Positions 8,815 through 17,339 are shown, counted from the stretch's first letter. The stretch is 64,000 nucleotides of DNA from Chitinophagales bacterium (GCA_025057275.1 JANWXQ010000053.1:1-64000), one strand, 5' to 3'. Made by a program: numbers and translations. The notes: generated by a model not told the origin, from the letters alone.

Positions 8815-9643
8815 GCAGATGCTTTTTTTGCTGGTATCCGCTCTGGCCGTCATGCTATTGTACTTCTTCGGCCAGACCAAACCGCCAGCCAAAGAGCCCT
8901 CGGCAGCAGCAATAGCCCCGGCAGAACGCAAGTCGGTTGATGCTTCATTGCTCATCGAGCAGGTGCGCCGCCAGCTGCCCGAAGGAGCTCTCGCCGACAT
9001 CAACAACAAGGAAATGGCCATCCGGCGCACTGCCGACCCTGAACAACAGGCTGCTCTACTGGCCCGCCTGGCGGAAAGCTGGCAGCAACTGGGCCATCCG
9101 GTGATGGCTGCCCACTACTACCACGAAGCCTACCAGCATCAGAAAAAAGAAGAGTGGCTCCGGCAGGCTGCCGAACTGTTTTTTCTGGGCTTTTCGTTTT
9201 CTTCCGATAGCCTCACGCGCCTTTACGGCGCTCAGCAGGCCGCTGCATTGTACAGCAGTTTGTTTGAACAGGATACCACGCAGCTGGAATTCCGCATTCG
9301 TCAGGCCGTCAGCTTAATTGATGGAATGAATGACGTGATGGAGGGGGTCATGCTGTTGCGTCAGGTAGAGCAGCAAGACCCGGACAACGAACAGGCCAAC
9401 GTAATTTTGGGACGCTTGGGCATCGTATCCGGCCAGTTTGATAAGGCAATAGCTCGTTTAGAAAAAGTTACGCGCAACAACCCCCGTAACGCCGAAGCTT
9501 TTTATCACCTGGCCAATGCCTATCAGGCCATCGGTCGAACCGATGACGCCGTAGCCGCTTACGAAACGGTTCGTCAACTGATCGATGACCCCGAATTTGA
9601 TGCCCATTTGGGCCAAGTAATTGACCAAATCAAAAAAAAGTAA
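8804..9643 (+). CDS. Membrane-anchored tetratricopeptide repeat protein
   Basis: Starting at the ATG at 8804 (MGIRQMLFLLVSALAVMLLYFFG), the protein has 279 aa with one N-terminal TM helix (about residues 6-23) and then a soluble helical region; 8819 is an equally possible start. The C-terminal third contains clear TPR helices (ANVILGRLGIVSGQFDKAI and AFYHLANAYQAIGRTDDAVAAYE). The topology suggests a single-pass inner-membrane scaffold with the TPR domain outside the cytoplasm. It overlaps the end of the HU gene by 11 nt and is followed 3 nt later by the COX24-like ribosomal peptide. A TPR protein in this position is common in Bacteroidota, but its function is unknown. Confidence 0.85.
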   Translation: MGIRQMLFLLVSALAVMLLYFFGQTKPPAKEPSAAAIAPAERKSVDASLLIEQVRRQLPEGALADINNKEMAIRRTADPEQQAALLARLAESWQQLGHPVMAAHYYHEAYQHQKKEEWLRQAAELFFLGFSFSSDSLTRLYGAQQAAALYSSLFEQDTTQLEFRIRQAVSLIDGMNDVMEGVMLLRQVEQQDPDNEQANVILGRLGIVSGQFDKAIARLEKVTRNNPRNAEAFYHLANAYQAIGRTDDAVAAYETVRQLIDDPEFDAHLGQVIDQIKKK

Positions 9644-9646
9644 TAA

Positions 9647-9742
9647 ATGCCCTCAGGCAAGAAAAGAAAAAGGCATAAGATGGCGACGCACAAGCGCAAA
9701 AAGCGCCTGCGCAAAAACCGCCACAAAAAGAAATTGCGTTAA
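9647..9742 (+). CDS. Tiny basic AURKAIP1/COX24-domain protein (probable ribosomal component)
   Basis: This 31-aa reading frame is too short for the supplied track. It reads MPSGKKRKRHKMATHKRKKR and then LRKNRHKKKLR, ending in TAA at 9740-9742. More than half of the residues are Lys, Arg or His. The sequence matches the Bacteroidota small proteins annotated with the AURKAIP1/COX24 domain, related to the mitochondrial ribosomal protein mS38. It begins 3 nt after the TPR stop codon, so it is translated from the same mRNA, and it precedes RNase G, an RNA-processing enzyme. The probable role is a structural protein of the small ribosomal subunit; this is inferred from family resemblance. Confidence 0.85.
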   Translation: MPSGKKRKRHKMATHKRKKRLRKNRHKKKLR

Positions 9743-9908
9743 GCTTGCTGCCGGCGGAACCTGCCTGCAACAGGCTTCTCCCTAGCGATCAGCCTGCTGC
9801 AACCATTTATTTCGCAAGGCAACCGCAGGCTTTGTATTCTTTGGCCGGAAGGCTTATGGGCCACCGAACATGTCGCTTTTCTTTTATTGCCCGGGCGGGT
9901 AAAATGCT

Positions 9909-11510
9909 ATGCCTACCGACGCCACACCCAAAAGAGAACTGATCATTAACGCTGGTAAACAGGGTGTAGAGCTGGCTTTGCTGGAAGATGGCCTGCTGGT
10001 GGAGCTGCATCAGGATCATCCCAACCGCAGCCTGGCCATCGGCGATCTCATCCTGGCGCGCATTGACCGCATTGTGGCCGGCATGAATGCCGCCTTCGTG
10101 GACATTGGTCAGGCAAAAAACGGATTTCTGCACTACTCTGACCTTGGCCCTCAGATCCGTTCGCTTCAAAAGTTTACCCGAATGGCTCTGGAAGGTTCAG
10201 CACCCGATAACCTGGCCGACTTTGAGCTGGAACCCGAAACCCTGAAAACCGGCAAGATCGCCAACACCCTCAACAAGCGAACCCCATTGCTGGTTCAGAT
10301 CATCAAAGAACCCATCAGCACCAAAGGCCACCGTTTGTCCTGCGATATTTCCCTGGCCGGCCGCTTCCTGGTCCTTATCCCCTTCACCAACGAAATCAGT
10401 ATCTCCAAAAAAATTGCTGCGGCCGACGAACGCAAGCGTTTGCAGCGGCTGGTGGAAAGCATCAGGCCGAAAAACTTCGGCATCATCGTGCGCACGTTGG
10501 CTGAGGGACGCTCCGTTCAGGAACTCCACGAAGAACTGATGCATCTGATGGAAAAATGGAAGTCGCTGACCCGGCAACTTAAGGGCGCCCAGCCTCCGGC
10601 AAAGGTGCTCAGCGAATTGAATAAGACTTCTACGCTGTTGCGCGATATGCTCAACGATTCGTTTCATCGCATTGTGGTCAACTCGCGGGATCTGTACAAC
10701 GAAATCCGCAACTATATCGGTCGCATTTCTCCCGAACAGGTGGATATCGTTCAGTTGTACAGCGGCCGTACACCGGTTTTCGATCAGTTTGATGTTACCA
10801 AGCAGATCAAATCATCGTTCGGCCGGCAGGTGCCTCTCAAGAACGGTGGCCATCTGATTATTGAGCACACCGAAGCCATGCACGTCATTGATGTCAACAG
10901 CGGTCAGCAGCAGATGCAGGCCGCCAGTCAGGAAGAAAATGCCTTGGCTATCAACCTGGCGGCCATTCAGGAAGTGGCCCGTCAATTGCGGCTGCGCGAC
11001 CTGGGCGGCATCATCATTGTAGATCTGATTGACGTGCGCAACCCCGAAAGCCGGCGGCAATTGCAGAAAACCATGCACGAGCTGATGAAGCGTGATAAGG
11101 CCCGCCACACTATTTTGCCGATAAGCCGTTTCGGCCTGATGCAGATCACACGCCAACGGGTAAAGCCTGAAGTTTCGATTGCTACTGAAGAAGTATGCCC
11201 CGACTGCGGGGGAACGGGCAAGATCGGGCCCTCCATTCTCATTTTGGATGAAATAGAAAAAAATCTGGAGCACATCATCAGGCACAACAACCAAAAACAA
11301 ATTACCCTTTTCGTTCATCCGTATCTGGAAGCGTATATAACCAAAGGCCTATGGTCCATCCGCATGAAATGGTGGTGGAAGTACCGGCGTTTTATCCGGG
11401 TGGATTCCAATGATAATCTGGCCATTGGCGAATTCCATTTCTACGACAGTCAGGGAGAGGAAATTGTGCTGAACGGCGGCCCGCAGCACCAGGAACATCA
11501 CAACAGGTGA
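9909..11510 (+). CDS. rng: Ribonuclease E/G family endoribonuclease
   Basis: A 533-aa RNase G-type protein. The N-terminal part (MPTDATPKRELIINAGKQGV) leads into an S1 RNA-binding domain (about 40-130, IGDLILARIDRIVAGMNAAFVDIG). The RNase H-like catalytic domain follows, with the Mg2+-binding Asp residues in HVIDVNSG and GIIIVDLIDV and the 5' sensor region. The Zn-link is CPDCGGTGKIG near residue 435. The C-terminus is short, as in RNase G, with no long degradosome scaffold. It processes rRNA and initiates mRNA decay. A 166-bp non-coding gap separates it from the COX24 peptide. Its last 13 nt overlap the 3' end of convergent nadE. Confidence 0.94.
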   Translation: MPTDATPKRELIINAGKQGVELALLEDGLLVELHQDHPNRSLAIGDLILARIDRIVAGMNAAFVDIGQAKNGFLHYSDLGPQIRSLQKFTRMALEGSAPDNLADFELEPETLKTGKIANTLNKRTPLLVQIIKEPISTKGHRLSCDISLAGRFLVLIPFTNEISISKKIAAADERKRLQRLVESIRPKNFGIIVRTLAEGRSVQELHEELMHLMEKWKSLTRQLKGAQPPAKVLSELNKTSTLLRDMLNDSFHRIVVNSRDLYNEIRNYIGRISPEQVDIVQLYSGRTPVFDQFDVTKQIKSSFGRQVPLKNGGHLIIEHTEAMHVIDVNSGQQQMQAASQEENALAINLAAIQEVARQLRLRDLGGIIIVDLIDVRNPESRRQLQKTMHELMKRDKARHTILPISRFGLMQITRQRVKPEVSIATEEVCPDCGGTGKIGPSILILDEIEKNLEHIIRHNNQKQITLFVHPYLEAYITKGLWSIRMKWWWKYRRFIRVDSNDNLAIGEFHFYDSQGEEIVLNGGPQHQEHHNR

Positions 11511-13138
11511 TAACGGGCTACCAGCGGCATGCGGCGGCCCGGGCCAAATGCCTTACTGGATACCCGCAGCACCGGCGGCGCTTGACGGCGTTTGAATTCG
11601 CTGCTGCTAACCAGATGCAAAACCCGATCCACCAGCGATGCCTCATACCCCAGGGCCACCAGCTCCTGCCTTCCTTTTCGACGCTCTATATGCTCAAACA
11701 AAACGGCATCCAGCGCATCGTATGGCGGCAGACTGTCGCTGTCCAACTGGCCGGGTCGTAGCTCAGCCGAAGGGGGTTTTTTCAGAATGGCTTCAGGAAT
11801 CCGTTCTCCCTGCCGATTGATCCAATGCGCTAACCGATACACCTGCGTCTTGTAAACATCTCCCAGCACGGAAAGGCCTCCGGTCAGATCGCCATACAAC
11901 GTTCCATAGCCCGTAGCAAGCTCGCTTTTGTTGGAGCTGTTTAACAATACAAGGCCATGCTTATTGGCATAAGCCATCAACAGCAGACAACGCAGGCGCG
12001 ATTGCAGGTTTTCTTCTGTAATATCAAACGGCTTTTTACCAAAGTAAGGCTGCATTAAAGCCACAGCCTGCTCATAAAGTCCGCTGATGGGAATCACCTC
12101 GTGACGGATACCCAGACGGCGAGCCAGTTCAATGGCATCGGTTACCGATTGCGGTGATGTGAATGGCGACGGCAGTAATAAGGCATGCACTGATGGCGCG
12201 CCCAGGGCATCAGCAGCCAGACAGGCCACTACAGCGGAGTCAATGCCGCCGCTCAGCCCTATGACAGCACTGGACAACTGCATCTTTTGGAAATATTCTT
12301 TCAGGCCAAAAACCAGCGCATCATAAAGCAGCGCTTCCGGCATCCGCTCTTTTACCATCGAAGGACCAGAATAGGTTGCCACCTCATCCAGGTCATATAG
12401 GCGAAGATCTTCGGTAAAATAGGCAAACTCATCCACGATGAACCCGCCGGGAGCAGCCACCAGTGAGCCGCCATCAAAAATCAATTCCGTCTGTGCACCC
12501 ACACAGTTGCAGTAAAAGACCGGCAGGTTATGCCGGCGGGCTATGTCCTCCACCAGCCGGATGCGTTCACCGGCCTTTTGTACATCAAAAGGCGAAGCCG
12601 AGCTGTTGATCAGAAAACCGGGATCAAAGCGCTCCAGGTGGTCCAAAGGTGAGATGCGATACAGGGGATTACTGCCTACGTTCCAGATATCCTCACAAAT
12701 GGTGACGGCAGCCTGTCGTGAGCCGATGCGAACGGTTTGAAAATCGCTGTTGGGTTCAAAATAGCGATACTCATCAAACACATCGTAGTTCGGCAAAAGC
12801 GACTTATGTCGGACGGCAGCTACCTGGCCGTCGTGCAGCAGATAGGCAGAGTTGAACAGGTCTTTACCCTCCGGTTGCGGATTGACTGACGGGGCGCCGA
12901 TAAGGGCAGCTATGCCCCTTGTGTCTTGAGCGATGCGATGGACAGTTTGTTCACAGTGGCCAACGAAGCTGCGGTATTCCAGCATGTCCTGCGGCGGATA
13001 ACCGCAAACGCACAACTCGGAAAATACGACCAGGTCGGCCCCCCGGCTGCGCCCTTCCGCAATAGCGGCTGAAATCTTTGCTGCATTGCCCTCAAAATCA
13101 CCGATGACGTAGTTCTGCTGCGCTAACGCAATCTTCAT
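11498..13138 (-). CDS. nadE: Glutamine-dependent NAD+ synthetase
   Basis: A 546-aa two-domain enzyme. The N-terminal nitrilase-like glutaminase domain (about 1-255) has the catalytic triad Glu41 (VVFSELCVCGYPP), Lys112 (RHKSLLPNYDVFDEY) and Cys148 (TICEDIWN). The C-terminal synthetase domain (about 270-546) has the ATP-pyrophosphatase loop GLSGGIDSAVVACLAADALG and the signature LLNSSNKSELATGYGTLYGD. It converts nicotinic acid adenine dinucleotide to NAD+ using ammonia channelled from glutamine. Only 7 nt separate a perfect -7 element (TACCTTTG) from the ATG, so the mRNA is likely leaderless or nearly so. The 3' end overlaps convergent rng by 13 nt. Confidence 0.96.
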   Translation of the reverse strand: MKIALAQQNYVIGDFEGNAAKISAAIAEGRSRGADLVVFSELCVCGYPPQDMLEYRSFVGHCEQTVHRIAQDTRGIAALIGAPSVNPQPEGKDLFNSAYLLHDGQVAAVRHKSLLPNYDVFDEYRYFEPNSDFQTVRIGSRQAAVTICEDIWNVGSNPLYRISPLDHLERFDPGFLINSSASPFDVQKAGERIRLVEDIARRHNLPVFYCNCVGAQTELIFDGGSLVAAPGGFIVDEFAYFTEDLRLYDLDEVATYSGPSMVKERMPEALLYDALVFGLKEYFQKMQLSSAVIGLSGGIDSAVVACLAADALGAPSVHALLLPSPFTSPQSVTDAIELARRLGIRHEVIPISGLYEQAVALMQPYFGKKPFDITEENLQSRLRCLLLMAYANKHGLVLLNSSNKSELATGYGTLYGDLTGGLSVLGDVYKTQVYRLAHWINRQGERIPEAILKKPPSAELRPGQLDSDSLPPYDALDAVLFEHIERRKGRQELVALGYEASLVDRVLHLVSSSEFKRRQAPPVLRVSSKAFGPGRRMPLVARYHLL

Positions 13139-13145
13139 ATCGCAG

Positions 13146-13153
13146 CAAAGGTA
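13146..13153 (-). promoter_or_regulatory. Candidate -7 element for nadE (near-leaderless)
   Basis: TACCTTTG on the minus strand matches TAnnTTTG exactly and is only 7 nt from the nadE ATG at 13138. The predicted transcription start falls at or within a few bases of the start codon. Confidence 0.5.
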
Positions 13154-13191
13154 CCGTGGCTTACGTCATGGCTGCAGCAGACAGGCAGTTG

Positions 13192-13863
13192 TCAGAAATT
13201 GAGCGCCAGCAACAGCCGAAGATAATTCTGCCGGGCCTTGTTTTTGTTTTCTTTGGGCAAAGTCAACACATTAAAAAAGCCGTTAGAAAACTGAATTCCC
13301 GCGGTTAACGAAGCTACGCCGGGAAAATCGTGCTCAATGCCTGCCCCCATGAGCAATCCCATATTAAATAATCCGACATCTTTGGAAAAGTTCAGCTTCT
13401 TCTCCGTAAAGGAAGGCATGATCAGGTCACCACGCGAACGAACCCTGATACCAAAATTGAAACCAAACTGTCCAAAATACCTCAAATCACCTACCGTGCT
13501 GCTCATCAGGCGCAAGGTGAGTGGCGCTTCCAGGTATTCATTACGTAATGATACTTCGGTGCCTCCAGGGTAAACCGGCAGCTCAGTGGAACTCTGGAAG
13601 CGTACCGAATCGCTGAACTGGAGTTTGCCCCCTACCTGTGAAATGAGGAATCCGGTAGAAAACGAGTAATTATCTGCAATAAATAAATCTAGCAGCGCAC
13701 CGTAGTAAAAACCAAGGCACGACCCCGTGCGCTCAAGCCCTTTTTCGGGCGTGGTCATCCAGGCCAGCTGCGGACCTGCACTGATAGCCAACCGGAAGTC
13801 GTCCTGAGCCTGGGCATTCAACGAAATCAAGACCGGCAAAAGAAGAAAGCATCTGCGGAACAT
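13192..13863 (-). CDS. Outer-membrane beta-barrel protein (PorT-like / porin family)
   Basis: From the ATG at 13863 the protein begins MFRRCFLLLPVLISLNAQAQ, a good signal peptide ending in AQAQ, and has 223 aa. I prefer this start to the ATG at 13890 because a near-consensus -7 (TATCTTTC, 13878-13885) lies between the two. The mature part has alternating amphipathic strands rich in Gly, Phe and Tyr (FYYGALLDLFIADNYSFSTG; LRYFGQFGFNFGIRVRSRG) and ends in LRLLLALNF, a C-terminal aromatic residue typical of Bacteroidota beta-barrels. It fits the PorT/OMP_b-brl_2 family; some members support T9SS, but this one cannot be assigned a specific role. Confidence 0.8.
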   Translation of the reverse strand: MFRRCFLLLPVLISLNAQAQDDFRLAISAGPQLAWMTTPEKGLERTGSCLGFYYGALLDLFIADNYSFSTGFLISQVGGKLQFSDSVRFQSSTELPVYPGGTEVSLRNEYLEAPLTLRLMSSTVGDLRYFGQFGFNFGIRVRSRGDLIMPSFTEKKLNFSKDVGLFNMGLLMGAGIEHDFPGVASLTAGIQFSNGFFNVLTLPKENKNKARQNYLRLLLALNF

Positions 13864-13941
13864 AGGAAAAGGCTGGCGAAAGATAAACATTCGACTTTAT
13901 TTCCTCTTATAACGATAAAACTCTGTAAAGTTTAAAGGCTT

Positions 13942-14436
13942 TCAAGAAGAGGTGTCGTTAAACTTTTTCCTGTACGTTTCACCGATGGCGGCAATTTCAT
14001 GGATGGCACGATCCAGATGCTTTTCGTACAGGTCCAAAAGATCTTCCAAAGTGATCTGACCATGGCTTTCGTAAAATACCGTATGCAGCCACACATGTTG
14101 ATCCAGATTCTTCAGCAGCAGGTAGTTGCTGGCCCGCAACAGGCGAAACAGTTTTAAAGAAGGACCTATGGCCTTTTGATAGTAAGCAAGCGATTCCACC
14201 CACAGGTCCTTGTCAAAAGCGAAGATGCGCTGCGTGGGTTCGGCCACAGCCCGCCGCAGATTGATGTAGGCGCTGGCCTCCAAATCTGCCAGATGAACAA
14301 CAATTTCATTGATGTTCCACTCGTCGGAGCGTGTCCGGAACCGGATGCTTTCCCGGGGCACCTGACGCAGTTCGTACATCAGCCGAAGATAGCCGCTGCC
14401 GTACCGGCGTATTTTTTTTTCGCGCGACGAAATCAT
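13942..14436 (-). CDS. DinB-like (YfiT/DUF1569-type) metal-binding protein
   Basis: Starting at the ATG at 14436 (MISSREKKIRRYGSGYLRLMYELR), the product has 164 aa, typical for the DinB/YfiT four-helix-bundle superfamily. The pattern WNINEIVVHLADLEASAY (first metal His) and later LHTVFYESHGQITLEDLLDLYEKHLDRAI (second and third His) is the usual metal triad. Members are nucleophile-dependent transferases or hydrolases, such as bacillithiol S-transferases, but substrate specificity cannot be inferred here. It is divergent from recG, with 128 bp between the starts. Confidence 0.8.
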   Translation of the reverse strand: MISSREKKIRRYGSGYLRLMYELRQVPRESIRFRTRSDEWNINEIVVHLADLEASAYINLRRAVAEPTQRIFAFDKDLWVESLAYYQKAIGPSLKLFRLLRASNYLLLKNLDQHVWLHTVFYESHGQITLEDLLDLYEKHLDRAIHEIAAIGETYRKKFNDTSS

Positions 14437-14564
14437 GATAACCTCTTCGGGCGGCAAGATACGATCCCTTCCGACTGTTGCACCTCAGCCTGTTCGTAGC
14501 GGTCTTGATGCCACCCGGTGGAATAGGCAGGCATTTGATTATTTCGCTGTTTCCAACAGCGGCC

Positions 14565-16682
14565 ATGGCCCGTCAGAATCATGTGTTGGACACGCCTATA
14601 GAATTTCTAAAGGGAGTGGGGCCGGTGCGTGCCGAGTTGCTCAAAAAGGAATTGCAGATATTCACGTTTGGCGACCTGCTGTTTCATTTTCCTTTTCGCT
14701 ATGTGGATCGCACGCAGTTTAACCCTATTGGCTCCCTGCATCCGCAACAGCAATTTGCGCAGGTCAAGGGAATACTTACGGAAAAATCGGTTATCGGAGA
14801 AGGGCGAAGCCGCCGGTTGAGCGCCTGGCTTCGCGACGGCAGCGGTGAGCTGGAATTGCTGTGGTTTCAGGGTTTGAAGTGGGCAGAAAAAAATCTGACC
14901 CCCGGTTTAACGTACATAGCTTTCGGGCGGCTTAGCTTTTTCCGTGGGCAGTTCAGTATCAGTCATCCTGAACTGGCCCGTGCCGACGATGGCGCGGCTA
15001 TTCCGTTTGCCGGAAAAATGCAACCGGTGTATCCTTCTTCCGAAAAGCTGAAAAGCCGCCACCTGGACAGCCGCGGCCTGGGCAAACTCATCCATACTCT
15101 GCTGGAGCAGATCAGCGAAAGCGACGTGCCGGAGATTCTTCCACCCGATATGGTGAAGCGACAGGCTCTTACCGCCCGCTTCGCAGCATTTCGTCAGATG
15201 CATGCGCCGGCCAGCGAATCTGAGGGCGAACAGGCCCGCAAACGGTTTTGTTTTGAAGAACTGTTTATTCACCAATTGCGAATGGCTCGCCTGCACCGGC
15301 ACCGCCAGTCGCGAACTCCGCTGTGCACACTGCGCTCCAGCGGCAGCCTTTTGCAGCAATTTTATCAGCATCAACTTCCCTTTTCGCTAACCGAAGCACA
15401 AAAACAGGTGATCCGCGAAATCATTGCCGATATGAAAAGCGGACGTCAGATGAACCGCTTGCTTCAGGGCGATGTGGGAAGCGGCAAAACCATCGTTGCG
15501 CTGTCAGCCATGCTGGCTGTCATCGGCAACGGTGCCCAATGTGCGCTGATGGTTCCCACGGAAGTGCTGGCCTATCAGCATTACCGGAACATCAGTCAGC
15601 TTACTGCCGGGCTGAATGTATCGGTCGGTCTGCTTACTGCATCCGTGAAAGGAGCCGCCCGACGGCAGGTGCTGGAGCAGGCTCAAAAAGGGGATCTGCA
15701 TTTGCTTATCGGCACGCATGCGCTGCTGGAAGAAAGCGTACGTTTCCATCAGCTCGGGCTGGTAGTCATTGACGAACAGCATCGGTTCGGCGTTGCCCAG
15801 CGGGGCCGCCTTTGGCTGCATCAGGCCCAGCCTCCCCATGTGTTGGTGATGACGGCCACCCCTATACCGCGCACACTGGCCCTCACGCTGTACGGCGACC
15901 TGGATCAGTCCGTTATTCGTGAGTTGCCGCCGGGACGTCAGCCCATCGTTACCGCTCACCGCACCGATGCCCACCGGCTGCGTATTTTTTCTTTCCTCAA
16001 ATCAGAAATTGACCGAGGTCGGCAGGCATATGTGATTTATCCCCTGATCGAAGAATCCGAAAAGCTGGATCTCAAATATCTGATGGATGGCTATGAAGCG
16101 ATCAGCAGGGCTTTTCCATTGCCGCAATACGCCGTAAGCATCGTGCATGGACGCATGAGGCCAGAAGACCGCGAGTACGAAATGCAGCGCTTCGTGAAGG
16201 GACAGACCCAAATCATGGTCGCTACCACCGTGATTGAAGTAGGTGTGGATGTGCCGAATGCCACCGTGATGATAATCGAAAGCGCCGAGCGCTTTGGCCT
16301 GTCGCAATTGCATCAGCTTCGCGGACGCGTGGGCCGGGGTGCCCACAAGTCGTACTGCATTCTGATTACTCCGGAACGCATCAGCTCCGAAGCCCGGTCA
16401 CGCATCAGCATCATGACGCAAACCACCGACGGATTTCGCATTGCCGAGGAAGATCTGCGGCTGCGCGGCCCGGGCGATCTGGAAGGCACCCGTCAATCAG
16501 GCATGATCGAATTTCGGGTGGCCAATCCCCTGCGCGATGCTTCCCTGCTGGAGCAAGCCCGCAATGAAGCGGTGCATCTTGCCCAACAGGATCCCGATCT
16601 GATGCTTCCTGCCCATCAGGCTTTGAAGCACTACCTGATGCACAACGAAAAACGTTTCGGTAACTGGATACGGGTGTCGTAA
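14565..16682 (+). CDS. recG: ATP-dependent DNA helicase RecG
   Basis: The start at ATG 14565 (MARQNHVLDTPIEFLKGVGP) gives 705 aa, normal for RecG; the track ORF begins at an upstream TTG. The N-terminal wedge domain (about 1-230) carries KGVGPVRAELLKKELQIFTFGDLLFHFPFRYVDR. The helicase motor has Walker A GDVGSGKTIVALSAML, the DEQH box VVIDEQHRFGVAQR, motif III MTATPIPRTLALTLYGD and, in the second RecA domain, VATTVIEVGVDVPNATVM and QLHQLRGRVGRG. The C-terminal TRG region is present. RecG drives fork regression and Holliday junction migration in repair. It stands alone, divergent from the DinB-like gene and convergent with the small lipoprotein gene 2 bp later. Confidence 0.97.
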   Translation: MARQNHVLDTPIEFLKGVGPVRAELLKKELQIFTFGDLLFHFPFRYVDRTQFNPIGSLHPQQQFAQVKGILTEKSVIGEGRSRRLSAWLRDGSGELELLWFQGLKWAEKNLTPGLTYIAFGRLSFFRGQFSISHPELARADDGAAIPFAGKMQPVYPSSEKLKSRHLDSRGLGKLIHTLLEQISESDVPEILPPDMVKRQALTARFAAFRQMHAPASESEGEQARKRFCFEELFIHQLRMARLHRHRQSRTPLCTLRSSGSLLQQFYQHQLPFSLTEAQKQVIREIIADMKSGRQMNRLLQGDVGSGKTIVALSAMLAVIGNGAQCALMVPTEVLAYQHYRNISQLTAGLNVSVGLLTASVKGAARRQVLEQAQKGDLHLLIGTHALLEESVRFHQLGLVVIDEQHRFGVAQRGRLWLHQAQPPHVLVMTATPIPRTLALTLYGDLDQSVIRELPPGRQPIVTAHRTDAHRLRIFSFLKSEIDRGRQAYVIYPLIEESEKLDLKYLMDGYEAISRAFPLPQYAVSIVHGRMRPEDREYEMQRFVKGQTQIMVATTVIEVGVDVPNATVMIIESAERFGLSQLHQLRGRVGRGAHKSYCILITPERISSEARSRISIMTQTTDGFRIAEEDLRLRGPGDLEGTRQSGMIEFRVANPLRDASLLEQARNEAVHLAQQDPDLMLPAHQALKHYLMHNEKRFGNWIRVS

Positions 16683-16684
16683 CC

Positions 16685-16861
16685 TCAGCGACGAGGCGGC
16701 CGGTAGTGTTCGTTTATCTTTTCCGGAAACAGCTCCTGACGCTTTTCCCGTTTGGTGCTTCCTTCTGTTCCGGTGATGGCGCCATTCATGTAGGCCGGAC
16801 AGGTTTGGCGGTGACAGGATAGAAGCACCAGCACCAAGACAAGCAACAGCAGCATCCGCAT
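16685..16861 (-). CDS. Small lipoprotein, 58 aa, unknown function
   Basis: This frame was absent from the ORF track. It reads MRMLLLLVLVLVLLSCHRQT, then CPAYMNGAITGTEGSTKREK and a basic tail ending HYRPPRR. The N-terminus is a compact lipoprotein signal with lipobox LLSC, so the mature lipoprotein is only about 43 residues. An exact -7 element (TAAATTTG, 16866-16873) lies directly before the start, which supports a real, separately transcribed gene; given that position, the second ATG (16855) may be the true start of a leaderless mRNA. A CPAY motif after the lipid anchor occurs in small Bacteroidota lipoproteins, but I know of no function. It lies 2 bp from the 3' end of recG. Confidence 0.7.
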   Translation of the reverse strand: MRMLLLLVLVLVLLSCHRQTCPAYMNGAITGTEGSTKREKRQELFPEKINEHYRPPRR

Positions 16862-16865
16862 ACCT

Positions 16866-16873
16866 CAAATTTA
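16866..16873 (-). promoter_or_regulatory. Candidate -7 element for the small lipoprotein gene
   Basis: TAAATTTG on the minus strand is an exact TAnnTTTG match 4 nt upstream of the first ATG (16861) and 10 nt upstream of the second (16855). It predicts a leaderless or near-leaderless transcript. Confidence 0.5.
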
Positions 16874-16937
16874 CTCCATTCATCCCAGTGCTTCCTTTTC
16901 ACTGATGCAAAGGCCATGGGACGTAGTCAGTCGATGA

Positions 16938-16968
16938 TTTGCATTTGCAATACATTCTTCTATTTTTG
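16938..16968 (+). promoter_or_regulatory. Full Bacteroidota promoter (TTTG-N19-TATTTTTG) for HU/bTHX
   Basis: TTTG at 16938-16941 is followed after exactly 19 nt by TATTTTTG at 16961-16968, matching both the -33 and -7 consensus of the Bacteroidota housekeeping sigma factor. The predicted transcription start is near 16974, giving a leader of about 27 nt before the HU ATG at 17001. This is the best complete promoter in the window. Confidence 0.75.
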
Positions 16969-17000
16969 ACGTCCTGTTTTCAAACGAAACTGTGCCGGTC

Positions 17001-17273
17001 ATGAACAAAGGCGAACTGATTGTCAAGATTTCCAGGGACGCAAAAATTTCCAAGTCGGCAGCCAACGCTGCCTTGGATAGTTTCATCAACAATACGATGA
17101 GTGCCCTCAAAAAAGGAGACAAGGTGGTTTTGGTGGGTTTCGGCACTTTTCTGGCCGTGCGCCGGGCTGCGCGTAAGGGCCGCGTGCCCCGCACCGGTCA
17201 AACGGTTACCATTCCGGCGCGCAAGGTGGTTAAATTCAAGGTGGGCAAGGACTTTGCCGCCAAGGTTCGTTAA
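17001..17273 (+). CDS. HU family DNA-binding protein (second copy)
   Basis: The start at ATG 17001 (MNKGELIVKISRDAKISKSAANAALDSF) gives 90 aa, the classical HU length. The core GDKVVLVGFGTFLAVRRAARKGRVPRTGQ and the C-terminal KVVKFKVGKDFAAKVR are standard; the arm tip reads VPRTGQTVTIPARKV rather than the textbook RNPxTG. It is more canonical than the copy at 8506, which supports two functionally different HU/IHF-like proteins in this organism. A full -33/-7 promoter precedes it. bTHX follows 66 nt later and is probably on the same transcript. Confidence 0.95.
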   Translation: MNKGELIVKISRDAKISKSAANAALDSFINNTMSALKKGDKVVLVGFGTFLAVRRAARKGRVPRTGQTVTIPARKVVKFKVGKDFAAKVR

Positions 17274-17339
17274 TCGGGCAGCAGGGTCATCAAGGAAAAA
17301 CAGTTATTGATTTAGAGAAAATCGTAATACAACCTGATT

